A stretch of DNA of 36,575 nucleotides from Photobacterium sp. Ph5 (GCF_022129445.1 NZ_JADQAQ010000045.1:1-36575), one strand, 5' to 3'. Numbered from the stretch's first letter, positions 1 to 7,983 are shown. Numbers and translations: made by a program. Notes: generated by a model from the letters alone, not told the origin.

Positions 1-10
1 AAGGATATGA

Positions 11-69
11 GCTAGCTAAGTCTCTTGAACACAATGACTTGTGATCAAGAGACAGAGCAATAAGCTAGC
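11..69. terminator. Long interrupted hairpin downstream of sdaC
   Basis: Three nested arm pairs are visible: GCTAGCT (11-17) with AGCTAGC (63-69), GTCTCTTGA (20-28) with TCAAGAGAC (45-53), and an inner CACAA/TTGTG pair around a TGAC loop. A short T run follows on the plus strand (71-74) but none on the minus strand, so as an intrinsic terminator it fits plus-strand transcription entering from before the window better than sdaC itself. It could also stabilise the sdaC mRNA 3' end. The structure is certain, its role is not. Confidence 0.5.
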
Positions 70-91
70 CTTTTAACTCATTGTTTATACA

Positions 92-1381
92 TTACATAAA
101 TAATGAGTAGAAGATTGCAGAGATAGAAACAAGACCAATAACCGTCACAAAGACATTGCTGATTGCACCTGAGTATTTCTTCATTGATGGTACTTTTTTG
201 ATTGCATACATTGGCATAATAAAGAGCAACATTGCAATGATAGGACCACCTAAGCTTTCAATCATACCTAGAATACTTGGGTTTAGTGTCGCTACAGCCC
301 ATGTTGTTACTAGCATAAAGATTGCGGTAAAACGGTTAAGTGCTTTACTGGAGATCTCTTTATTCTTATCACGAGCTAATTTGGTTACTAAGCCATTAAG
401 ACCTTCACTTGCACCTAAGTAGTGACCCAGGAAAGACTTGGTAATTGCAATAATTGCGACAATAGGCGCAACGTAAGCAATAATAGGTGTATCAAAGTGG
501 TTCGCTAAGTAAGTCAGAATCGATACGTTATTTGCTTTAGCTTCTGCTAGGTTTTCTGGCGATAAGCTAAATACACAACTAAATACGAAGAACATTACGG
601 TTAATACCATCATAATGTGTGCACGCGCTAGAATACGTGAACTCTGGCGCTCTGCGTTTTCGCCATATTCTTTTTGCTTAGCAACAGCAAATGATGAAAT
701 GACAGGTGAGTGGTTAAATGAGAAAACCATTACCGGTAAAATTAACCATACAGCAAGCATTACTGAGTTTAGGCCGCCGTCTGCTGGGATAACGTTATGG
801 AAAATAGAGTCATTCCAGTACGGTACAAGAAACAATGCTAGCATTAATAAAACAGCTACGAATGGGAATACTAAGATACTCATTGCCTTAACGATTAATT
901 GCTCACCTAAACGAACAATTGCCATTAAGCCAAGGATCAATACTAACGCCAAAATCGCGCGTGCTGGCGGCTCGATACCCAGTTGGTATTCCATAAAGTT
1001 TTCAACAGTATTGGTTAAAGCCACACTGTAAACTAATAGAATAGGGTAGATAGCAAAGAAATAAAGTAAGGTAATTACTTTACCCATACCCTTACCAAAA
1101 TGCTCTTCTACTACTTCAGTAATATCCGCGCCAGGGTTCGAGCTTGATAATACAAAACGTGTCATTGCACGGTGAGCAAAGAACGTCATTGGGAATGCGA
1201 GTACAGCCATTACAAGTAATGGAATTAAACCGCCAACACCCGCATTAATAGGTAAAAATAGAGTACCTGCGCCTACAGCTGTACCGTATAAGCCAAGCAT
1301 CCATAATGTATCGCTTTTGCTCCACCCTAATTTTTTGTTTTGTGCAGAAGTCGTCGCCGTTGAATTTTGTGCGGTGCCCAT
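92..1381 (-). CDS. sdaC: Serine transporter SdaC (HAAAP family)
   Basis: Inner-membrane proton-coupled L-serine importer of the hydroxy/aromatic amino acid permease family. The protein is almost entirely hydrophobic (about 11 membrane segments) and closely follows E. coli SdaC as I remember it: WMLGLYGTAVGAGTLFLPIN near the N-terminus, then NPGADITEVVEEHFGKG, VFSFNHSPVISSFAVAK, ITKSFLGHYLGASEG and ATLNPSILGMIESLGGPIIA. The start at 1381 is chosen because an AAAGGAG ribosome site lies 9 bases upstream; the ATG nine bases earlier (1390) directly abuts that site and is unlikely to be used. This start gives 429 residues, the length of E. coli SdaC. The gene is alone here; no serine deaminase gene is adjacent. 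A sigma70-like promoter lies about 290 bases upstream, implying a long leader. TnaB or TdcC would be the alternatives but match less well. Confidence 0.93.
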   Translation of the reverse strand: MGTAQNSTATTSAQNKKLGWSKSDTLWMLGLYGTAVGAGTLFLPINAGVGGLIPLLVMAVLAFPMTFFAHRAMTRFVLSSSNPGADITEVVEEHFGKGMGKVITLLYFFAIYPILLVYSVALTNTVENFMEYQLGIEPPARAILALVLILGLMAIVRLGEQLIVKAMSILVFPFVAVLLMLALFLVPYWNDSIFHNVIPADGGLNSVMLAVWLILPVMVFSFNHSPVISSFAVAKQKEYGENAERQSSRILARAHIMMVLTVMFFVFSCVFSLSPENLAEAKANNVSILTYLANHFDTPIIAYVAPIVAIIAITKSFLGHYLGASEGLNGLVTKLARDKNKEISSKALNRFTAIFMLVTTWAVATLNPSILGMIESLGGPIIAMLLFIMPMYAIKKVPSMKKYSGAISNVFVTVIGLVSISAIFYSLFM

Positions 1382-1930
1382 AATGGACATCTCCTTTATA
1401 AGTATAATGTTTAACTTTCAAAGGGCTGAGTTATTCTTATCTTCCTTGTTCGCAATCGCGAAGAGCAACAGATAAAGCTTCAATAAATAAGAAGTAGTGA
1501 ACGTGCGATTTGATGGCGAAATATAGGATATATACATTCTATATTCAGTGACGGGTCCGTTGTCGATATTGTGTTTCCATACTTACATCAAGCAAGTTAT
1601 AAACAATGTCTGCTGTAATTCTCTCTGTTCAATAACCTTATACATAGTGCCCTTATCGAAGAGCGCGCATTATAGGGGATAAATCCATGGTTCAACAAAT
1701 TTTGCAGAGAAAAAAAATGCGTTTGCCTATAAAGCATACAGAGGTGTTAATGGCGATAAAATTATATTATCAGGAGGTAAGAATGCTAGAGTAAATATGT
1801 AAGTAAAGTGTTTATTTTGGTCGAAATATGCAATTTGTATGACTAAAATGATATTTAAATTATATTTTTAATAATACACATAGAGTATATTTTTTACAAT
1901 AAAATTTTAAAGCGTGCAAAAAAAGTTTAA
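1382..1930. other. Gap between yajQ and sdaC: sdaC leader and AT-rich DNA
   Basis: Bases 1382-1662 would be the sdaC 5' leader. On the minus strand it contains two very short reading frames, of about 20 codons starting near 1650 and 11 codons starting near 1580; neither shows a serine run or another attenuation signature. Bases 1740-1930 are very AT-rich, and I see no convincing gene there. A plus-strand 35-codon frame (1687-1794) is discussed among the rejected items. Confidence 0.4.
1669..1698 (-). promoter_or_regulatory. Candidate sigma70 promoter for sdaC, GC-rich discriminator
   Basis: Read on the minus strand there is a perfect TATAAT (1674-1669) with TTGTTG 18 bases upstream (or TTGAAC at 15). 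It is immediately followed by GCGCGC, the kind of GC-rich discriminator seen in stringently controlled promoters. A start near 1662 would leave a leader of about 280 nt before sdaC. The motif is seen; the regulation is inferred. Confidence 0.55.
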
Positions 1931-1961
1931 AAAAAAGGAAGGCAAAATACCTTCCTTTTTT
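1931..1961. terminator. Terminator after yajQ
   Basis: Perfect 12-bp stem, AAAAAAGGAAGG (1931-1942) pairing with CCTTCCTTTTTT (1950-1961), loop of 7. The A run on one side and T run on the other make it work in both directions. It sits 17 bases beyond the yajQ stop codon, so it should end yajQ transcription. Confidence 0.85.
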
Positions 1962-1977
1962 AACGATTTGGATAAAA

Positions 1978-2460
1978 TCAATCGCGGAAATTATCAAACT
2001 GGAATGGTTGACCTAAATCTTGTTCACGTACAAGTGACATGGTTGCTTGTAGATCATCACGCTTCTTACCGGTAACGCGCAGTTTCTCACCTTGGATAGA
2101 AACTTGAACTTTCAGTTTAGCGTCTTTAATCGCTTTCACTAATTTTTTCGCGTTTGTGGTTTCTACGCCTTGCTTAAATTCAATATTTTGTGATGCCGTT
2201 TTACCTGAGAAGGTTACAGCCTTACGCTCAAGCGCATTAGCATCTACGCCACGTTTAGCAAGGTTATTACGTAAAATAGCAACAATTTGGTCGACTTGGA
2301 ATTCAGACTCTGATGTGATTTTTACGATTTCTTTATTTAACTCAATGTCTGCTTCAACATTACGAAAGTCGAAACGCGTGTCTAATTCACGCTTTGAATT
2401 ATCTACCGCATTTTTGATTTCTACGGAATCTACTTCTGAAACAATATCAAAAGATGGCAT
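1978..2460 (-). CDS. yajQ: YajQ family nucleotide-binding protein
   Basis: Small cytoplasmic protein of the YajQ/UPF0234 family, two ferredoxin-like domains. Family members have been reported to bind nucleotides including cyclic di-GMP and some act with transcription factors; the role in this organism is unknown. The protein starts with [11 protein letters not shown] and has the family features [13 protein letters not shown] (about residues 27-40), a central [26 protein letters not shown] stretch and the C-terminal [20 protein letters not shown] and [10 protein letters not shown] ends. At 160 residues it matches the usual length. An AGAGG ribosome site lies 8 bases before the ATG. It is transcribed alone toward a strong terminator. 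Confidence 0.95.
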   Translation of the reverse strand: MPSFDIVSEVDSVEIKNAVDNSKRELDTRFDFRNVEADIELNKEIVKITSESEFQVDQIVAILRNNLAKRGVDANALERKAVTFSGKTASQNIEFKQGVETTNAKKLVKAIKDAKLKVQVSIQGEKLRVTGKKRDDLQATMSLVREQDLGQPFQFDNFRD

Positions 2461-2607
2461 GTGTATGGCCTCTTATCATAAGTCTAAGGGAATATTTCCC
2501 ATCTACATTAGCACATATAGTATACCGTTTATTTAATGAAGGAGAAGCAATCTATGCCTCTCTTTTATCTCGGTATTATATATTATCGAATTGTTTTTAT
2601 TAATATT

Positions 2608-3666
2608 TTAGCTTTGTGCTGTTTTAACAGCATCGGCTAACATATCGAGCATCTTAATCGTGTCGTTCCAGTGAATACAAGGGTCGGTAATAGATTTACC
2701 ATAAACAAGCTCATCAAGTTTGTTTTCAATAACGGCTTGATTACCTTCTTCAATGAAGCTTTCTGCCATGATACCCGCAATTGAATGGCTACCATTTTTC
2801 AATTGATCACAAATTTCAGCTGCAACATCTAGTTGACGTTTATGCTGTTTTTGGCAATTGCCATGACTAAAATCGACAATTAAGCGTTGTGGTAATTCAA
2901 ACTCAGCTAATGCTTCACATGCTGTTGTAATGTCTTCGGCGTGGTAGTTTGGCATTTTACCGCCCCGTAAAATGATATGACCGTAAGGATTACCAGAGGT
3001 ACGGTAAATCGTCATTTGTCCATTTTTAGCCGGTGAACAGAAAAGGTGAGAGGCACGAGTCGCGCGAATTGCATCTATCGCAATTTTAGTATTACCGTCA
3101 GTGCCGTTTTTAAACCCAACAGGGCAAGACAGGGCTGATGCCATTTCTCGGTGGATCTGAGATTCTGTCGTACGTGCACCAATCGCTCCCCAACTAATAA
3201 GATCAGCAAGGTATTGACCTGTGATCATATCAAGGAACTCTGTTGCAGTAGGTAAGCCAAGCGCATTAATATCAATTAATAGTTTGCGTGCTTTTTTTAA
3301 ACCAGTTGCTAAGTCTAAACTACCATCTAAATGAGGATCAGTGACTAAACCCTTCCAGCCAACCACAGTGCGTGGTTTTTCGAAATAGGTACGCATCACA
3401 ATAAGCAATTGGTCTTTATATGTTTCTTGTACAGCAACAAGGCGTTTCGCATAATCAACCGCTGCATTGGTATCATGTATAGAACATGGTCCAACAATCA
3501 CCAGCAAACGGGAATCTTGACCCGTTAAAATTGCTTCAATCTGTTTGCGGGAATGCTCTACATGCGCCGCAATTTCATCAGTCATCGGTGATGTTGCTTC
3601 AATTTCAGCAGGAGTGGGCATCAAGCCTAAACTCACGGTGCGAAGTTCATCTGTTTTCATTGGCAT
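2608..3666 (-). CDS. aroH: 3-deoxy-7-phosphoheptulonate (DAHP) synthase, tryptophan-type
   Basis: Condenses phosphoenolpyruvate with erythrose 4-phosphate, the first step of the shikimate pathway. Class I type with GPCSIHD, MRTYFEKPRTVVGWKGL, GARTTESQIHREMASALS, CPVGFKNGTDG and VDFSHGNCQKQHKRQ. The N-terminus (KTDELRT...TPAEI) and the segments ATEFLDMITGQYLADLISWG and NPYGHIILRGGKMPNYHAED follow E. coli AroH more closely than AroF or AroG as I recall them, so this is probably the tryptophan-sensitive isozyme. The ATG at 3666 has an AAGGTAGG site about 10 bases upstream; an ATG at 3660 is the other candidate. In-frame codons further upstream start with TTG and do not resemble the family. I looked for a TrpR-type operator upstream and saw none. 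Confidence 0.9.
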   Translation of the reverse strand: MPMKTDELRTVSLGLMPTPAEIEATSPMTDEIAAHVEHSRKQIEAILTGQDSRLLVIVGPCSIHDTNAAVDYAKRLVAVQETYKDQLLIVMRTYFEKPRTVVGWKGLVTDPHLDGSLDLATGLKKARKLLIDINALGLPTATEFLDMITGQYLADLISWGAIGARTTESQIHREMASALSCPVGFKNGTDGNTKIAIDAIRATRASHLFCSPAKNGQMTIYRTSGNPYGHIILRGGKMPNYHAEDITTACEALAEFELPQRLIVDFSHGNCQKQHKRQLDVAAEICDQLKNGSHSIAGIMAESFIEEGNQAVIENKLDELVYGKSITDPCIHWNDTIKMLDMLADAVKTAQS

Positions 3667-4004
3667 AATAAGTTTGCCTACCTTGGGGATCTCTGTAATA
3701 ACACCGCTAAGATAGCCCAAAAATAGACTTTAATAAACCAAACTTGTGGTATCACTTAGGTTTTTAGCTCTCTCATTATTACGATTGAAGGCTAATGATG
3801 ATTTTATAATCAAGAAATGATTAAGCTTTAAAGTTTGATTGATATGAATAAGTTATCACTAATTAGCTTTAGTTCTTGCCTCATAATTCAACACAAAGTA
3901 AGGTCGATATACAGTAATGATGTTCAGTGTATTTTGAATACACAGGGTTTAGATGACGATTTATTTAAATACTCGTCTTATTAACAAGGAAGTATTGGTG
4001 CTTT
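3667..4004. other. Divergent promoter region between aroH and the PEP-synthase-like gene
   Basis: AT-rich, no gene. It must hold the promoters of both divergent genes. The only clear structure is the 7-3-7 palindrome at 3927-3943, listed separately. No TrpR or TyrR box was recognised. Confidence 0.5.
3927..3943. promoter_or_regulatory. Perfect palindrome, candidate operator
   Basis: GTGTATT-TTG-AATACAC, perfect 7-bp arms with a 3-base spacer, 61 bases upstream of the start codon at 4005. The geometry suits a dimeric helix-turn-helix regulator. It does not match the TyrR, TrpR, LexA or CRP consensus well. The regulator is unknown. Confidence 0.4.
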
Positions 4005-4892
4005 ATGACAACTGAAAATGAATTAACGTTAACTGCAATGTTGACGTCATCAGTGCAGTTAACTGGGCTTGAAAAAGGTGAGGTGGGTATCATCTCACTC
4101 GATGATCTTATTGCTCATGATATTGGTATTCATCCTTGTGCTGTTACAAAGCCAGAATTGCTATTAGCAGAAACAAAAGCTGCTATTTTAGATGTGTTTA
4201 AAGAATCCGATAATCAAACGCCTTTTGCTGAGTTATTTGTAACCAAACTTAGCGAATTATTGATTAAAGCGGCGGCCACACAAGGCAATGCACCATTAAA
4301 AGTATGTTTAACCAGTGATGATTCATACTCTCGTAGCCATTTATTAGGTGCAGAAGTAGAGCAAGAAGAAATTAACCCAGCAATGGGTTTACGTGGTGCA
4401 TCTCGATTAGGTCATGCAGATTATCGAAAAGCGTTTGAGCTAGAATGTGAAGCGATTAAACGCGCACGTCTTGATGCAAAAAATATCGAGCTTGTTATAC
4501 CGTTTGTTCGTACGTTCAGTGAAGCGGCAACAGTGATAGATCTATTGGCTGAGCAAGGTTTATGTCGTGGTGCTGATGATTTAAAAGTCTTTATGATGTG
4601 TAGCGTACCTTCCAATGCATTATTAGCAGAAACATTCTTGCAGTATTTTGATGGTTTTATTGTTGATGTTGAGCAATTAGCACAATTTACACTTGGTCAA
4701 GATATTGAGAATACATCGCTAAACTACATGTCGGATGCACAAAACGACGCGCTACTTTTGTTAGTGAAAATGTTATTGAAGTCGGTAGAAAGCTCAAATA
4801 AACCATGTTTGGTATATAGTCGTTTTATTGAAGACTCACCACGTTTTAGCTCATGGTTACAAGAGCAAGGTGTAACACACGTTATAAGTTAA
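4005..4892 (+). CDS. Stand-alone PEP-synthase-like C-terminal domain, probably catalytically dead
   Basis: The 295-residue protein aligns with the C-terminal PEP-binding barrel of phosphoenolpyruvate synthase (PpsA) and has no ATP-grasp or phospho-histidine swivelling domain. Conserved segments are VGIISLDDLIAHDIGIHP (27-44), NPAMGLRGASR (124-134), ALECEA-like FELECEAIKRAR (144-155), IPFVRT (165-170) and CSVPSNALLAETFLQYFDGF (199-218). Key PpsA residues are changed: the metal-binding Glu of MMCEIPSN is Ser200, SIGSND is replaced by IVDVEQ (219-224), the CGQG of the catalytic cysteine loop is YSRF (271-274), and the RLSDFKSNEY arginine segment reads CLTSDDSYSR. The fold is probably retained and turnover lost. 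It diverges from aroH, a PEP consumer, so a PEP-sensing role is possible but is inference. Comparisons to PpsA are from memory. Confidence 0.8.
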   Translation: MTTENELTLTAMLTSSVQLTGLEKGEVGIISLDDLIAHDIGIHPCAVTKPELLLAETKAAILDVFKESDNQTPFAELFVTKLSELLIKAAATQGNAPLKVCLTSDDSYSRSHLLGAEVEQEEINPAMGLRGASRLGHADYRKAFELECEAIKRARLDAKNIELVIPFVRTFSEAATVIDLLAEQGLCRGADDLKVFMMCSVPSNALLAETFLQYFDGFIVDVEQLAQFTLGQDIENTSLNYMSDAQNDALLLLVKMLLKSVESSNKPCLVYSRFIEDSPRFSSWLQEQGVTHVIS

Positions 4893-4922
4893 GGTACTGA
4901 CAATAGTTAGTGCTATAGAATT

Positions 4923-4958
4923 AAAAACGGCATGGTTAATTTTAACCATGCCGTTTTA
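4923..4958. terminator. Bidirectional terminator between convergent genes
   Basis: Long stem: AAAAACGGCATGGTTAA (4923-4939) pairs with TTAACCATGCCGTTTTA (4942-4958) with a 2-base loop, and T/A runs on both sides. It lies between the plus-strand gene ending at 4892 and the minus-strand gene ending at 4989 and can serve both. Confidence 0.9.
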
Positions 4959-4988
4959 TTTTGTCTTTTATATAACGAGTGCTCTGAA

Positions 4989-5363
4989 TTAATCCATTTC
5001 TTTCATTGCAGAAACAACAGAAGGATCGTTAATTAGGTTAAATAATAAGCTTTTTGCAGATGCTCGTTGAGCGTCAGATAAAACTTTTTTCGGATTTTCT
5101 CGAGTTAACGTCAAAATACTGGTAACAAATTTACTGTTTGTACCTGATAATTCATAAGCAAAGCGTAGTGTATCCATTAATTCCGCTTGAGGCAGACTAT
5201 AAACGGCCATTTCACAACTTAAGCCATCCATAGCAAGGAAATTATTCACTTTTACTTTCTGTTCGGCATTAAATTTTTGTTTTGCTTCAAAAGCATCAAT
5301 TAAAGCCTGTACTCGATCGGCGATGGCTACAGGTACTTCCATTGTTTTCGTTTTATGAGTCAT
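4989..5363 (-). CDS. Uncharacterised 124-aa protein
   Basis: I do not recognise this family. Predicted soluble and largely helical, with no signal peptide, membrane segment or cysteine motif. Notable segments are VPVAIADRVQALIDAFEAKQ near the N-terminus and ETTENPKK-like TRENPKKVLSDAQRASAKSLL in the C-terminal third, ending SVVSAMKEMD. The start at 5363 is preferred over the ATG at 5381 because GGGAG lies 8 bases upstream of it. Single-gene unit, convergent with the PEP-synthase-like gene and sharing its terminator. Coding potential looks good because the frame has a good ribosome site and sits neatly between terminator and promoter space. Confidence 0.7.
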   Translation of the reverse strand: MTHKTKTMEVPVAIADRVQALIDAFEAKQKFNAEQKVKVNNFLAMDGLSCEMAVYSLPQAELMDTLRFAYELSGTNSKFVTSILTLTRENPKKVLSDAQRASAKSLLFNLINDPSVVSAMKEMD

Positions 5364-5500
5364 TGCTGATTCTCCCGACATAGCTGTAATTTTATTATTG
5401 AGTAAGTTTACGTTGTTGTTTACCGTTTGGCATTTCTTTCTTTATCTATCTAATAAATATTTATACATAATACAATTATCAAAATTGTTATCAGTACCGA

Positions 5501-6553
5501 TTATTTACGATTAATATCGCGATGGTGATAGCGTTTTGTATTCTGAATTAACTTCAATTGAACAATTAACTCATCTAAACGGCAAACCAACTGACGCGTT
5601 AACCATAGATAACCATAAGGGCCCAATAAAATCGAGTCTTTTGGCTGTGATATTTGTAATGCCATCTGTTTTAGTTGCTGAATGTCCGGCAGTTCAATAT
5701 TAAGATCTTTATCATCGGCTAATTGATTTAAAATTAACACTATTTGCTGCTGATAGTTTTTCAACCCTGTTTGCTCTAATAACTTACGGCGACCAATATC
5801 GGAGCTCCAATGGGTTTCGATAAGCTGTTCAATAAGACTTATCATCGAACTTTGAATAGTCACAATCGCTTTATAATGCCCTGCTAATTTTTTGTGTTCT
5901 TTTTGAACATTCGCCAACAAGCTTATCATTTTTATTTGGCGCTCATTAACTTGGTTCTTGATCCGAGCAAGGGTCTTAATGCTCGGTATATGCGCTGAAG
6001 TATGCGCTTGATAAAGTTGACGTAAATCATGCATGTTTTGATTAAACAGCTTATCCCATGAATATTTGGCGCGAATAGGAAAGAGCATTGAAAAAGACAT
6101 CGCAATCAAACTACCAATAATAATATTGGTGACACGCCATAGTGCGACAGAGACTTCTTGTTCACTGTTACCTTGATAAGCCACGATGATCAGTGTCATT
6201 ACTGCTAAGAAAAAGATATACGTATTCTTACCATGTGATTTTAGCGACAGTAAAAAACACCACGTTAGCATCCAGATAGGAACAAAGTCAGCTATATTTT
6301 GTGGAAAAAATACAGTAACTAAACCTAAAATGGCACCGAGTAATGTCCCACCTACACGTTGGAAGCCTTTTTGTTTAATCACGCCTGCATAAGGCTGCAT
6401 TAACACAACGGTCACTGTGACCGGCCCCCACATTGAATGAGGGACGGGAATAAAGTGATAAAAGACCAAGCTAAATGCGATAGCCAGAGTGACACGAAGG
6501 GCATGAGCAAATTGTGCATGTGTTAGCAGCAAATTTTTAAAACGAAGATACAT
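5501..6553 (-). CDS. FUSC-family inner-membrane protein (half-size)
   Basis: Member of the fusaric-acid-resistance-like (FUSC/YccS) superfamily, whose members are implicated in export of aromatic or other weak acids. The first 170 or so residues carry about six hydrophobic segments and the family motif region HSMWGPVTVTVVLMQPYAG / KQKGFQRVGGTLLGAILG (residues about 38-78). Residues about 180-350 form a soluble, helix-rich cytoplasmic domain. At 350 residues it is about half the length of YccS-type proteins, which have two such repeats, so it may act as an oligomer. No strong ribosome site is seen before the ATG at 6553. Substrate unknown. It lies downstream of cra in the same direction with a gap of 141 bases; co-transcription is possible but not shown. 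Confidence 0.75.
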   Translation of the reverse strand: MYLRFKNLLLTHAQFAHALRVTLAIAFSLVFYHFIPVPHSMWGPVTVTVVLMQPYAGVIKQKGFQRVGGTLLGAILGLVTVFFPQNIADFVPIWMLTWCFLLSLKSHGKNTYIFFLAVMTLIIVAYQGNSEQEVSVALWRVTNIIIGSLIAMSFSMLFPIRAKYSWDKLFNQNMHDLRQLYQAHTSAHIPSIKTLARIKNQVNERQIKMISLLANVQKEHKKLAGHYKAIVTIQSSMISLIEQLIETHWSSDIGRRKLLEQTGLKNYQQQIVLILNQLADDKDLNIELPDIQQLKQMALQISQPKDSILLGPYGYLWLTRQLVCRLDELIVQLKLIQNTKRYHHRDINRK

Positions 6554-6694
6554 AACGTGCCATAGCGGGTAGATAATTACTTGTTGTGATTATGCGATTA
6601 AAATCACAGTCTATCCACCTATTTATATGCTGTAGGTATCGAATATCTAACGAGTTACGAAAGATTATGCTGCTATTTTATAATCTATGTTTAT

Positions 6695-7678
6695 TTATCG
6701 ACGGATCACTTTCCGTGGTACGACTTCAACCCCTTGCTGATAATGACCTTTGATCGCAGAGAGAGCAAGTTGCAGCGCATGATCGGCAATCAAATCGAAT
6801 TGCTGTGGGAGTGATTGAATTTTATTTGGTAAAAAATCAAGTAAGCGATTATCACCAAAGGTTGCCAAGTATGTGTTTGCCATCACATCAGGATGCTTTA
6901 ACAAACAATCTAGAATACCTTCAAACAAGGTATAAGAAGTGGCAAGGATCGCTTCAGGAAAGCAGTTAGCATCAATCCATTGTTGAGCAATCAATGCGCC
7001 ATGGTGTTGGCTAAATTGCTCACCATAGGCAAGGCTAACATTCACTGTTTTTAGGTGATTATTGATCGCTGCTTGAAAACCTTGCTCTCGCTCAATAGAA
7101 ACACCAAGTTCCGCAACGGCACCAATTAAGCCTATTGATGAAATAGGTTGATCTAACAATGCGTTAGTTAATGCATAGGCACCATCAAGATCTTCACTGA
7201 TAACGGATGCAAAATATTCATCATCTAACGCGCGGTCAATGGCGATAACTGGTGTACCTTTAGCCTGTACATTTTTGTAAAACTCATTATCAGCAGGAAG
7301 GGCGCTAGCGACAATAAGTGCGTCTAATTTACGGCTTAATAATAGATTCGCTACATTTATTTCAGTGTCAGGATCATCATCACTACAAGAGATAATAACC
7401 TGATAACCAGCGGTTCTAGCATTCAATTCTAATAATTTAGCAATTTTTGCATAGCTCGTATTTTCGAGATCGGGGATGATCAAACCTAGCGATTGACTAC
7501 TTCCTGCACGAAGGGAAGAAGCCGCATGATTTGGGCGATAATTGTGCGCATTAACCACAGCGAGGACCTTTTGTTGTGTCTTCTCACTGATTCTATATTG
7601 CTCAGCTTTATCGTTAATAATATAGCTAGCCGTGGTTCTTGATACACCAGCAAGCTTGGCAATTTCATTTAATGTCAT
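6695..7678 (-). CDS. cra: Catabolite repressor/activator Cra (FruR), LacI family
   Basis: Transcription factor controlling fructose and central carbon genes in response to fructose 1-phosphate. N-terminal LacI-type helix-turn-helix with hinge (residues 1-60: LNEIAKLAGVSRTTASYIIN, YRPN), then a periplasmic-binding-protein-like effector domain. The segments LGLIIPDLENTSYAKIAK, AIDRALDDEYFASVI, SIEREQGF and LATFGDNRLLDFLP are characteristic of Cra rather than other LacI family members. Length of 327 fits (E. coli 334). It is transcribed away from fruBKA across a 305-base region holding three operators of Cra type, so it is likely to regulate that operon and possibly itself. In Vibrio cholerae FruR has been reported to activate the fru operon with fructose 1-phosphate, in contrast to repression in E. 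coli. Confidence 0.95.
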   Translation of the reverse strand: MTLNEIAKLAGVSRTTASYIINDKAEQYRISEKTQQKVLAVVNAHNYRPNHAASSLRAGSSQSLGLIIPDLENTSYAKIAKLLELNARTAGYQVIISCSDDDPDTEINVANLLLSRKLDALIVASALPADNEFYKNVQAKGTPVIAIDRALDDEYFASVISEDLDGAYALTNALLDQPISSIGLIGAVAELGVSIEREQGFQAAINNHLKTVNVSLAYGEQFSQHHGALIAQQWIDANCFPEAILATSYTLFEGILDCLLKHPDVMANTYLATFGDNRLLDFLPNKIQSLPQQFDLIADHALQLALSAIKGHYQQGVEVVPRKVIRR

Positions 7679-7780
7679 CAGTTGATACTTCTCTTTAAAG
7701 CTATTTGTGCAGCACCTTTTGCTATAAATAGCAATTCCTATCCTTGTTTCATAATGCTAGGTATAGATTTAAGGCCAATT

Positions 7781-7796
7781 TGTGCGTTTCATCATA
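7781..7796. promoter_or_regulatory. Possible CRP site upstream of fruB
   Basis: TGTGC-N6-TCATA matches 4 of 5 positions in each half of the CRP consensus TGTGA-N6-TCACA. It lies upstream of the Cra operators, where cAMP-CRP activation of a PTS operon would be expected. Weak by sequence alone. Confidence 0.3.
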
Positions 7797-7835
7797 GATC
7801 TGATAATCGCTATGCGTTGATCAATTGTAATTTAT

Positions 7836-7851
7836 GCTGAAACGATTCAGT
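7836..7851. promoter_or_regulatory. Cra operator 1
   Basis: GCTGAAACGATTCAGT, one base from the perfect Cra palindrome GCTGAAWCGWTTCAGC. It lies in the cra-fruB divergent region, centred about 140 bases before fruB. Confidence 0.85.
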
Positions 7852-7857
7852 ATTCAA

Positions 7858-7873
7858 GCTGAAAGGTTTCAGC
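7858..7873. promoter_or_regulatory. Cra operator 2
   Basis: GCTGAAAGGTTTCAGC, a palindrome with only the central pair differing from the consensus. Its centre is 22 bases from operator 1, two helical turns, so the two dimers would sit on the same face. A TATAAAAT-like -10 candidate starts about 13 bases downstream. Confidence 0.85.
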
Positions 7874-7932
7874 AGAATCTATAGGTATAAAATAATCCCA
7901 TAATTCGACTGAAACTTTTAATTTGACTACTT

Positions 7933-7948
7933 GCTGAAACGATTCAGC
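7933..7948. promoter_or_regulatory. Cra operator 3
   Basis: GCTGAAACGATTCAGC, a perfect 16-base Cra site 36 bases before the fruB start codon. A weaker half site (ACTGAAAC) lies at about 7908-7915. Position between promoter and gene would allow repression by roadblock or looping with operators 1 and 2; the sign of regulation is not shown. Confidence 0.88.
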
Positions 7949-7983
7949 AATATGGATAAGATTCGATACTATCGGAGTTAGAG

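Noticed and set aside
615..1031. A 138-codon plus-strand frame opposite sdaC
   Set aside because: It lies wholly opposite a confidently identified gene, has no family resemblance and no ribosome site; it is an antisense shadow.
1687..1794. A 35-codon plus-strand frame with an AGGAGGT-like site inside it before a 3-codon ATG frame
   Set aside because: The strong Shine-Dalgarno is followed by only ATG CTA GAG TAA, and the longer frame lacks its own ribosome site. It overlaps the sdaC promoter; I take it as chance in AT-rich DNA.
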